Of a DNA stretch of 64,000 nt, positions 41,589 through 49,705 are shown piece by piece; the first letter of the stretch is position 1; each line of letters begins with the position of its first letter. A program made the position numbers and the translations under genes. Source of the DNA: Zelonia costaricensis (Eukaryota > Euglenozoa > Kinetoplastea > Trypanosomatida > Trypanosomatidae); contig JASAOO010003560.1 of the NCBI GenBank assembly GCA_030849075.1, positions 62,001 through 126,000 on the forward strand, read 5' to 3'. Below the pieces are notes generated by a model. The model was given only the letters and a program-made list of their open reading frames with translations. It searched no databases and was not told the DNA's origin.

Positions 41589-42488
41589 CGCACCCGCCTC
41601 CTCCACGACGTGCAGCCTTCTCTTCCTCATCCTTGGGGTTTGTTTCTTGTGCCGGCTTTGCGGGGAGCTGCACCCCTATATCGTATGCACCGCCTCCGTG
41701 CCATCTCCTGCGTATCGCCCTCCCTCGGCAGATGAGGGGACAACTAGGGTGGGGTGGCGGGAAGGACGCGGCTGCGCCCGTCGCCCAAGCGAACGACGCG
41801 CCGGTGCCCCTCTCGTTTCGCCTTTTCTGCGGCGCGCGCTGGTGTCGCCGGACGGGCGTGTGTGTGCGAAGATGGTGCCCGGCCACGGAGCGCGTGCACG
41901 CGTGAGTCGAGTGACCCGCCAACTCTCTTGTCACTGTCGGCGCGTGGGCCGGCACTCTTCGCTTCCAAAGTACTCACGTATACAGAACGGAATTGGAGGT
42001 GCTTGCGGCGCACACGGCGCCGGTGGCGCAGACGCGGTGGCCCCCTCCCCCCTTCTCCTCCCTGGTTCATTCTCCGTGGGCTCTTCGCGTTCACGCCAAC
42101 CCTTCCGTGAGCGGTGCAGCTGTCTTTCAAAGATGCGGGCACCGCGACATGCCGTCACCTTCTTCAGGGACGGCGCTGGGTGCCCGCTGCACGGTCGACA
42201 GGCTCCACCTTGTGCTGCGTCTGACATCGCTGCTCACCACCTCGCCGCTCCATGTCACCTCGTCATCATCGCCGCCTCACGCACCTTCGCTTCTTCTTAC
42301 GCGGCAACACCCAAAACACACCCATGCGCGCGTGTGCCACCTGCCGTCGCACTGCTTTCCACTGACTCACCTCCGCTCCCTTCGCCTCTCTAACCGCCCC
42401 TCCGGCGTTGCGCAGAGTTGTCCGTCCCATACCATATCGCCCCTCATCTTCTCAGTAGGACCCGCGCTCGTGTGACGAGACAGCGACG
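41589..42488 (+). other. Intergenic region
   Basis: No supported gene. Mixed composition, becoming CT-rich from about 42220 onward and ending in a likely splice acceptor at 42457. Confidence 0.5.
42441..42457 (+). promoter_or_regulatory. Candidate spliced-leader acceptor for the Hsp70-like gene
   Basis: The tract GCCCCTCATCTTCTCAG ends at 42457 and leaves a 31-base 5'UTR before the ATG. Inferred from pattern. Confidence 0.45.
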
Positions 42489-44816
42489 ATGTCCACGTTC
42501 GCCGTCAGCATCTCCCTCGGCGCCACGAGCAGCTATGTAGCGGTGGCGCCCGTGAGCAGCAGCGTCGGGGCCACGGCCACGTCAGATGCCGCGGCCATCA
42601 AGGTCATCGCGAACTCCAGCGGGCACCGCAACACGCCTGTCGTCGCGGCGCTGACGGAGCAGGAGATTCTCTTCGGCGACAATGCGCTGCACCAGTACGC
42701 ACGCCAGCCCCAAAGCGTCGTGCCGTACCTCTTCACGTACGCTGCTGCCGCCGCCTCCATTGCGGACACAAAGCCGACCGCGGCCGACCCCGAGGGGGGC
42801 GCCGACGCGGACGAGGAGCCGACGTCGGACCTTCTGCACGTTGTGAAGGCGGCGGCGAGCCAGAAGTACAAGGGCCACTGCCGCCTCACGCCGGCCCCGA
42901 CCGGTACGCGGCGGCTCGGCTTCGAGTACACGGCGGAGCAGGCCGGGGACTCCGTGGAGGCCTTCATCTCCGCCGAGGATCTTTTCATCCGCTTCCTTAA
43001 CTACGTCAAGGAGCACTCCGTCGACGGCGCGTGCGGCCTGACGACGAGCACGAACGGCGGCGACGGCAGCGCCAGCTCGACCACGCGGATCTTCCTGACA
43101 CTGGTGGTGCCCCGGTACGCCTTCCCCAGCGCGGCCGACGGCGCCCACCAGGCCCACCGCAGCAGCACCGTGGAGTGGCTCAAGGAGGCGGTGCAGGCCT
43201 CGCACCTCGGCGCCGCGGTGGAGCACACAAGCGTCGTCTTCAGCGACGAGGCCGCCGTGGCGGCGTACGACGCCGCTGCGCAGGAGCGCCGCGTGCCGCG
43301 CCTGCTGGCTGCCGCGCCGCACAACATCCTCGTCGTCGACTGGGGCGCCCACGGGCTGTGCCTGTCGCTGCTGTGCTCGCGCGGCGGGGTGCTCGTGTGC
43401 CCGCAGCAGCAGCACAACGCGCCCTACGCCTGCTTCACGAAGGGCAGCGGCGCCGTCGCTGCCGGCTACTTTGCCGTCAGTACGGGCAGCGGCGGCGACG
43501 CCCTCGACGTGGCCCTCGCGGAGCGCGTGGCGGCGCAGTACATGACGCAGCAGCGGCGCCTCTTTGCGAGCCCGGGGCGCAACTTCAACGCTCTGCTGCG
43601 GCTCAACCACTCGCTGCCCAGCATCGGCTCATCAGAGCACCCCGCGACGCAGCTGCTGCAGGAGGCCATCCCAGCCCGCGCAATGCGGCGGCTGGCGCTG
43701 CTGATGGCTGAGAAGAAGGTGTCCCTCAACACCAACCCGCAGGCCACGTCCGTTTCGGTCGAGGTGGAGGCCTTCTACGAGGGCATGGACCTCATGGACA
43801 CGCAGACGCTCTCCAAGAACAAGCTCGACAACGCGATCCGCAGCGAGTGGAACCTCGTGGGCATGTTCAACGAGGCCGTCCGCGCCTTCGCCGACAAGTA
43901 CGCCGAGACGTGGACGGCGGGCTTTGTCGATGCGGTGCTGTTCGCTGGTGGCATGTGCCAGATGGCGTCGCTCACCAAGCTGCTTGCCACGGCCATCGCG
44001 TCACCGGAGCAGCGAACCCTCTTCGCCGAGTCGGTGCGCGTGCTGGATGCGAGCCTCATGGGCAACGGCGTGTGCGCCGATGAGCTACTGGCTGTCGGTG
44101 GCTGCCAGCAGAGCTGCCGCGCGGCGGAGGCGTACGCGGCGCAGCGCCTCGCAAAGGCACGACAGTCACGCAAGGGTGCCGGCAAGCTGCGCGCCGCCCT
44201 CGCCGTGCAGGCAGCCGAGACGGCCACGAGCGTCTGGGCGGCCCTCACCGAGGACGACGATGCCGAGAGTAGCAGCAGCAACAGTGACGAGGACGGAGCG
44301 CAGCCGGAGCTGCTGGGCGATCCCCACACTGGGCTCTTCCTGACCAGCACCATCTACGCCTACGTGGGCGACACGGCTGCTCTGACGGCGGCGCCAACAC
44401 AGTCGCTGCCGCGGGAGTCGCTGCGTGCCCTGCTGGGACGCTCTGCTGCGCTGCCCTGCCGCGTCGCCATCCCCTGGACGCCGGCCTCGGCGCAGGCGCA
44501 GACGATACTGTACCTCTTCACCGACAGCGGCGTCGCGGCGGCTGGTATGGACGCGGAGACGGAGCTCGTGGGGGTTCGACCGGCGCACAAGACGGGCATC
44601 GTCCTCTCCGCTGCTGCGGCGGCCGCACGTGGTGGCTCGCCAGCGTCGCTGTGCATCGTCGTGACGGCGCAGGCGAAGTGGAATGAGGCGTCGGAGCGGG
44701 AGGTGCATGTGAGCGTGCAGCTCGTGCGTGCCCCGGGCACCGCCGCCGCCGACGTGGCACCCCTCGTGCTGACTCCTGGCAACGTCTGCAGCACCACGGA
44801 GTTCGTCCTTCACTAA
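42489..44816 (+). CDS. Divergent Hsp70 family protein, Ssz1/HSPA14-like
   Basis: The protein has 775 residues. The N-terminal ~510 have the Hsp70 nucleotide-binding fold. VSISLGATSSYVAV (about 6-19) aligns with the phosphate-1 loop of Hsp70 (GIDLGTT), and VIANSSGHRNTPVVAAL plus FGDNALHQYARQP matches the following strands. ILVVDWGAHGLCLSLL (around Asp284) is the phosphate-2 loop, and LFAGGMCQM (about 484-492) the adenosine site. Ser9 replaces the canonical Asp and Ala12 the canonical Thr; the second Asp of phosphate-2 is Cys. Active ATP hydrolysis is therefore doubtful, as in yeast Ssz1 and human HSPA14, which sit on the ribosome with zuotin as the RAC chaperone complex. The C-terminal ~260 residues (with an acidic insert near 596-610) are longer than in Ssz1. 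A RAC role is inference from similarity. Confidence 0.83.
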   Translation: MSTFAVSISLGATSSYVAVAPVSSSVGATATSDAAAIKVIANSSGHRNTPVVAALTEQEILFGDNALHQYARQPQSVVPYLFTYAAAAASIADTKPTAADPEGGADADEEPTSDLLHVVKAAASQKYKGHCRLTPAPTGTRRLGFEYTAEQAGDSVEAFISAEDLFIRFLNYVKEHSVDGACGLTTSTNGGDGSASSTTRIFLTLVVPRYAFPSAADGAHQAHRSSTVEWLKEAVQASHLGAAVEHTSVVFSDEAAVAAYDAAAQERRVPRLLAAAPHNILVVDWGAHGLCLSLLCSRGGVLVCPQQQHNAPYACFTKGSGAVAAGYFAVSTGSGGDALDVALAERVAAQYMTQQRRLFASPGRNFNALLRLNHSLPSIGSSEHPATQLLQEAIPARAMRRLALLMAEKKVSLNTNPQATSVSVEVEAFYEGMDLMDTQTLSKNKLDNAIRSEWNLVGMFNEAVRAFADKYAETWTAGFVDAVLFAGGMCQMASLTKLLATAIASPEQRTLFAESVRVLDASLMGNGVCADELLAVGGCQQSCRAAEAYAAQRLAKARQSRKGAGKLRAALAVQAAETATSVWAALTEDDDAESSSSNSDEDGAQPELLGDPHTGLFLTSTIYAYVGDTAALTAAPTQSLPRESLRALLGRSAALPCRVAIPWTPASAQAQTILYLFTDSGVAAAGMDAETELVGVRPAHKTGIVLSAAAAAARGGSPASLCIVVTAQAKWNEASEREVHVSVQLVRAPGTAAADVAPLVLTPGNVCSTTEFVLH

Positions 44817-45820
44817 CAAGCACACCTTTAGCGCCGCGGCGGAGACGGTGAGCCCGAGAGGGAGGGGGTGGGGGGCGGGCCAGCGGAGGCGCATGTTGCA
44901 CAGCATCGCGTCCTCGTTGCACCGGGCACCACGTCCTGCACACTCACCCTCCCCCTCCTCTTGCGCCCCCTTTTGCCACCGGCAGCGAGCTTCTTGGTAG
45001 CTTGCAGAGGCACCATAACGTTTTCGAGTAAGCTGGGAGGTCGACCGGACGTGGCGGGACACTGGCATGCGCGTGTGTCTGTGGGTGCGGCGCGCGTCTC
45101 ACCCCACGCGTGTCTGTGTGCGTGCGATGTCGAGCGTAATCATAAAACATAAAGCGAGAGAAAGCGAGAGGGGCGGCACCACACACACACACACACACCC
45201 GCAGGAAGAAAACAGGGCAGCCCCACAGGCCGCAGACTGACAGCGCTGCGATGAGCGGGTCTCGGACTTGGGTGACAGATGCACGTCAGGCGTTTCACAG
45301 GAACGAGGCGGTCGCGAGCTCACCGAGGGTGCCGCGATCGCAGAAGCGCCGCAGCCGACACGTTCATCAAGTGGACTTCACCGTCTGTGAACCGACGCGA
45401 CGCCGTGCAACGCTGCACCCCTCACTGCAACGCCCGGTGCGTGCACCGTGAGCGTCACTCTTTGCTTTCATCTTTGCGTCCCCTCTGCGTGCTGGTGAGG
45501 TGCGAGGGAGAGACTGGCTGTGTGTCGAAGGCAAGGCAGACGCCGGTGCTGCAGTTCTGTGCTGCGCGCTGCGAGTGCTTCGGTTCGCATTCACGGTGTG
45601 CGTCACGCCGTGCTTCTGTTCTCACATTCTAACCTGCTTTTGTGCCCTCATCCGTTTTTTTTTACTGCTTTGCGCAGCTGCGGTGGCACTCGTTCCGTGC
45701 ACGCAAGCAACTCACCTACCCACCCACCCCCTAACACCCCCCCCCCACACACACACGCACAAGTACACGCACTTACACTTGAACTGGACTTCCGCAGACG
45801 CAGCCGACCCTTGCACCGCC
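44817..45820 (+). other. Intergenic region
   Basis: No supported gene. It contains an AC microsatellite (about 45179-45198), a purine-rich stretch just before it (45150-45175), a T9 run (45655-45663) preceding a likely acceptor, and an AC-rich 5'UTR-like stretch (45740-45780). Confidence 0.5.
45652..45677 (+). promoter_or_regulatory. Candidate spliced-leader acceptor for the small membrane protein
   Basis: A T9 run and ACTGCTTTGCGCAG end with AG at 45676-45677, giving a 143-base 5'UTR. AG at 45796-45797 is an alternative. Inferred from pattern. Confidence 0.4.
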
Positions 45821-46201
45821 ATGACGGCGTCTGGCAGCACGGAGTCGCCAGCGGCAGAGAAGCCGCGGCGCAGCGTCGCCAACTACACGGAGCCGCCCAA
45901 GAAGAACCCGTACCTGGTGAAGTTCTCGCGCTTCTACAGCACCAATATTCCGATGGGCGTGCGCGAGTTTGTCTTCACCGGGCCGCTACTACTCATCACG
46001 TTTGGCATCGCCTACTTCATTCCCTCCCTCATCTCCGTCGAGCAGTTCACGCAGGGTCTGACGCCGCACAAGCAGGACATGCGCGAGTACACGCTGGAGC
46101 CGATCTACGACGCGCACGGCGGCCTCAAGGGCTACCGGCACATCAACACGAAGCAGGCCGGCTCGGAGAGTTCCAGCGGGTCGGCGTCGACTATTTCGTG
46201 A
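45821..46201 (+). CDS. Small single-pass membrane protein
   Basis: The protein is 126 residues from ATG 45821. The first ~45 residues are hydrophilic with basic and proline residues (SVANYTEPPKKNPYLVKF). FSRFYSTNIPMGVREFVF leads into one hydrophobic segment at about 58-75 (GPLLLITFGIAYFIPSLI), and a polar C-terminus (~78-126) ends in a Ser-rich tail. There is no cleavable signal peptide. The size, one central helix and a conserved-looking pre-helix motif resemble accessory subunits of mitochondrial respiratory complexes, but no family is recognised, so this is only a suggestion. The codon bias matches neighbouring genes. Confidence 0.72.
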   Translation: MTASGSTESPAAEKPRRSVANYTEPPKKNPYLVKFSRFYSTNIPMGVREFVFTGPLLLITFGIAYFIPSLISVEQFTQGLTPHKQDMREYTLEPIYDAHGGLKGYRHINTKQAGSESSSGSASTIS

Positions 46202-46810
46202 GCGGCAGGCCGTCGGACGCGAAGGTCGCGTCGTCAGCCGTGCAGGCGGCAGCACCTTTGCGGCTCTCTCCTGCCGCGCGAGCTCGTCAGCCCTGGCCGG
46301 CTACGAGGGTACCCCTCTTCCTCTCTCACTCTCTCGTAGTGTTGGTGATGCGAGGCGCGGCAGTGCTCATCTTTGTCTCTCTTCCACAGACCCCCGCGCA
46401 GCTGTGTGTGTGTGCGCGTGTAAGCCAAGGCGGCTTCCCAACAGAACTTGAGGATACGCAGACTGCGCACACGTCATCGCGGCCGTGTCCGTGAGGCGTG
46501 CAGGAGAGCGGTGGCAGGTGCGGTCGGAGCACCGCGTTGCCGTCTCTTCCCCTTCGCACAACTCCGCCCTCCTCGCTCTTCCAGCGGTGCGCGATGCGAC
46601 AGTCGGCACGTTTGCCGCTCCGCGTTACCCTCTCTGCCCATCGGCACCTCTTTTCTCTCTCCGCCTTGTGCGTCTCTGCCCCACTTTCGACCTCAAACCC
46701 GTTTTGGGCCTTCTCTGCAGCACACAACTCCGTCACACACACACGCACACGCACGCGCACGGACACTGTGAGTTCCCTCACCGCCCGGCCACCCCCCTCC
46801 CTCTCCCCCT
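46202..46810 (+). other. Intergenic region
   Basis: No supported gene. A likely splice acceptor lies at 46719-46720, followed by an AC-rich stretch (46733-46765) and a C/T-rich leader to the ATG. Confidence 0.55.
46704..46720 (+). promoter_or_regulatory. Candidate spliced-leader acceptor for the U2A' gene
   Basis: TTTGGGCCTTCTCTGCAG ends at 46720 and gives a 90-base 5'UTR. Inferred from pattern. Confidence 0.4.
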
Positions 46811-47752
46811 ATGCGGCTCACGATAGACTTGGTGCGCCGCGCACCCCAATTCACGAACACGCTGCTGCAGCGCGAGGTGGACCTGCGCGGGCTGCGCATC
46901 TCCTCCCTGGACGAGCACGTGCTGGTGCTGCTGGACAACAGCTTCGACGTCGTCAACCTCTCCTCCAACGCACTGGCGGCGCTCGAGTACTTCCCGACGA
47001 AGACGGTGGGCGGCAAGGACGTCAGGATGGGCCGCGTCACGACCCTCATAGCGCACCGCAACGAGCTGCAACGCGTCAGCGTTGCTTCCTGCGTGCTGGC
47101 ACTGCCGAATCTCGTCCACTTCGCAGCGGACCGGAACCGGCTCACCGCGGTGCGGGATTTGCACTTCCTGAAAAACTGGAAGAAGCTCGAGACGCTGTCG
47201 CTGGAGGAGAACCCGGTGTGGGAGAGCAACAACGACGGCTTCGACAGCGAGAAGCTGCGCGCGTTTCTCGTGTTTCTCTGCCCACGGCTGCGGCTGATCA
47301 ACTACCAGCGCGTCACTCAGGCCGACCGCGACCGTGTGCAGGATGCAAAGGAGGAGTTCAAGAGCCTCGTGCGCTCCTGGGAGGCGCCGCTGGCGGCCAC
47401 CGGCGCAGCATCGCCTTCGCCCGCGGAGGGAAAGAAGATGCGCAAGCGCGGACGCGAGGGGCGGGCAGCAGCAGCTGCTGCGGTCGTAGTGTCTGAGGTC
47501 GTGGCGGCGGCGGCGTCCCCAGAAGAGAACGTCACTGACGACTCGGCCTACCCCGCCGCCGCGCCCCCTGCCGCGCCGGCCGCGCCTGACGACGCTGACG
47601 ACGATGACGTGACGCTGCAGGCTCGCCTCGACCAGCTGGAGGAGCGCCTCCTCGCAGACGACGTCACGGCGGAGGAGATGGCGCAGCTCGAGGAGGAGAT
47701 GACGGAGATCTCTACCAAGATGGCGGCGGCGCGACGGAGGCGACGCCACTGA
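46811..47752 (+). CDS. U2A': U2 snRNP A' protein (U2-40K type)
   Basis: The protein has 313 residues. The first ~175 match the leucine-rich-repeat domain of U2A', which clamps U2B'' and stem-loop IV of U2 snRNA in the spliceosome. The start, MRLTIDLVRRAPQFTNTLLQ followed by REVDLRGLRI, parallels the human U2A' opening. LLDNSFDVVNLSSNAL, VTTLIAHRNELQ, LPNLVHFAADRNRLT and LETLSLEENPVWE are successive repeats. FLCPRLRLINYQRVTQADRD is the capping motif that ends the domain in this family. The C-terminal ~140 residues are Ala/Glu-rich with an acidic helical end. In trypanosomatids this protein is known as U2-40K. It serves SL trans-splicing as well as the very few cis-introns. Generic LRR proteins are the alternative, but the N-terminus and cap argue for U2A'. 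Confidence 0.87.
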   Translation: MRLTIDLVRRAPQFTNTLLQREVDLRGLRISSLDEHVLVLLDNSFDVVNLSSNALAALEYFPTKTVGGKDVRMGRVTTLIAHRNELQRVSVASCVLALPNLVHFAADRNRLTAVRDLHFLKNWKKLETLSLEENPVWESNNDGFDSEKLRAFLVFLCPRLRLINYQRVTQADRDRVQDAKEEFKSLVRSWEAPLAATGAASPSPAEGKKMRKRGREGRAAAAAAVVVSEVVAAAASPEENVTDDSAYPAAAPPAAPAAPDDADDDDVTLQARLDQLEERLLADDVTAEEMAQLEEEMTEISTKMAAARRRRRH

Positions 47753-48656
47753 CGCGCTGGGGCAGCGGCGGAGGAGGGGGAGGGGACGGGTGAGCGGAAG
47801 TGAGGCCGAGGCGTGTGTCCCCCGCACCCACTACCACCACCGCCACCACGCGCTGTCACGCCACTGCGTCTGGGCGACGGCCAGCTGCCTGTGTGCCTAC
47901 TCATTTGCGTCCTCTTCCCCGCCGCCTTCCCCTCCATCCCTGCCGCGCCGACACGTGAAGTGAACAGTTCGGGGAGCTTGGGAGGGACGGCCTCGAGGGG
48001 GAGGGGGAGGGCCAGGTCCACTTTGAGAGAGCGCAGAGTCTCTCTCGTGGCCCTCCGCCTCGGCCGAGGTGGATGCAACTACTTCTCCTCACGCTTGCAC
48101 AACAGCACAGTCATCTGCGTGGGCGGAAAGCGACCCTGTCTTGGTGGCACACTAACAGGAAAACAACAGTCTTCTCTTTTTTCTCCGAGCACGAGCCAGC
48201 CGCCGCACGTGCGCGCTGACGTACAACACGGCGCGATACAGCGCTCAGTTCTTGCAGCTGGAGTGCTGGTTGCCGCAGCGGCGCGCGCGAGCGGCACGTC
48301 ACCTCAGGCCTCACTCGCTTCCGAAAGCGTGCGGCCTCCGCCGTGTTCAGCGGCGGTGTTTCTTTCCCCCTTTTCTCGCGGTGCTGTGCATCGTCCCCGC
48401 TCCTCGCGTCCACCACACCGACTACCGCGTTCTCACTCTCCGCTCTTCCACCTTCGCCCTGCCACACACTCACACACACGCGCTAGAAGTTCCGTGGCCC
48501 CCACGACGCAGTGCACCACGCATTCTTTCCTCCCCGGAGGCCACCGACGGCTCGTACCACCACTACGAGCGTCGCGGTAGCCCCGCTCAACGACCGACTG
48601 CACGCTCCTCTCCCTCATTTCAACCTCCACCCCTCCCCCGCCTGGTGGCAGCGACG
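47753..48656 (+). other. Intergenic region
   Basis: No supported gene. It holds a G/A-rich stretch (47763-47815), a second G-rich stretch (about 47970-48012) and, in its last third, C/T-rich tracts leading to the small gene at 48657. Confidence 0.5.
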
Positions 48657-48929
48657 ATGCTGCGTTGCGCGCGGCTCGCTCGGTGCGGCGCCGCGGCAGC
48701 CGGCAAGGCATTCTCCTTCATGGAAAAGATGAAGCCGCTCCAGGCAGACCCTGCGCACGCCTTGAGCGGGCCCGAGTACGGCTTCATGCGTGAACGCCTC
48801 GCAGAGTACAGCAAGCTGCAGCAAACCTACGCTGTGAAGCAGACGGAGGTGGAGCGGGCCCGCAAGGCGGCAAACATGTGCGGTCTCGAGTTCACCGGCA
48901 AGGGTGAGCGAAAGACGCCATCGTCATGA
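48657..48929 (+). CDS. Small protein, probably mitochondrial
   Basis: The protein is 90 residues from the first ATG in frame. The N-terminus (MLRCARLARCGAAAAGKAFS) is Arg/Ala-rich with no acidic residue, like a mitochondrial targeting presequence. The rest is hydrophilic and helical (residues ~40-75, YGFMRERLAEYSKLQQTYAV followed by a Lys/Arg/Glu-rich stretch), ending GLEFTGKGERKTPSS. No transmembrane segment is seen. It may be a small respiratory-complex or ATP-synthase subunit of the kind common in trypanosomatids, but no family was recognised. It is short, so the call rests on codon bias, isolated position and the targeting-like N-terminus. Confidence 0.65.
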   Translation: MLRCARLARCGAAAAGKAFSFMEKMKPLQADPAHALSGPEYGFMRERLAEYSKLQQTYAVKQTEVERARKAANMCGLEFTGKGERKTPSS

Positions 48930-49705
48930 CCGGCCCACCAAGCACACCGAAATTGCGCGGCGGCGGGCGCAGTGGTCCTGCGTGTTGCGTCGTCGTGGAA
49001 ACCGGCAAACCTCCTCGCCATATCACATTTGGCTCGCAGCACGTGCCGAGCGCCTAAACGGAAAAGAAAACCCAAAACGCGTGTAGTCGCCCCTTTCTCT
49101 CTTCACGCACAGGCACACACACAGGACCCCACGGGCTTTGGAGAGCCGCTACGCCTTTTTTTTTTCGCGCCGGTGGCGAACACCAGCTCAGCGAAGAGGG
49201 GTGTGCGTGTTGCCCTGATTCACTGGGAAGTGGTCTTGCGGTGAGGCTGCCCCAGCCCGCGCCAGCCCTTTTCCTCGCTAGAAGTAAAAGCAAAGAAGAT
49301 GCCAGCTGCCACGACGATGGCCCTCATGTCCCTACACCCCCTCTCTCCTTCTATGTGCACGCTTTTCTTGTGGCGACGCCCCCCCCCCCTCTGCGTGTGG
49401 GTCCTCTGTGCCACAACCGGACGCAACCCGCGCGGCGCCCGTTGCCTCACTCAACCTCCGAGAAGCTCCGTAGGTGAAGCGCCACACAACATTTCCTCAC
49501 CCCTGGACTGCGCGTGAGCAAACGTGTACCTGACCCCACGTGTCGGCGCTCCTCAAGCGCCATCGCTGTGCACTCTTTTTTCTTCTTCCTCCAGGCCTGG
49601 GGGCACCCGCGCGTCAGAGCCGGCCATCCTGCTGTCGCTGTCCGCTTCCCGTGTTCTCTCTCCCCCTCATCACCTACAAGCTCCTCTGCCAGCACCAGAT
49701 ATTCG
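48930..49705 (+). other. Intergenic region
   Basis: No supported gene. It contains a T10 run (around 49156-49166), a C10 run (about 49379-49389) and a strong splice acceptor at 49593-49594. Confidence 0.5.
49571..49594 (+). promoter_or_regulatory. Candidate spliced-leader acceptor for the gene at 49706
   Basis: The pyrimidine tract CACTCTTTTTTCTTCTTCCT followed by CCAG ends at 49594. It is one of the best-looking acceptors in the window and leaves a 111-base 5'UTR. Inferred from pattern. Confidence 0.5.

Noticed and set aside
45179..45198. AC microsatellite as a functional element
   Set aside because: Such (CA)n tracts are common in trypanosomatid intergenic DNA, and nothing here distinguishes it from a random microsatellite.
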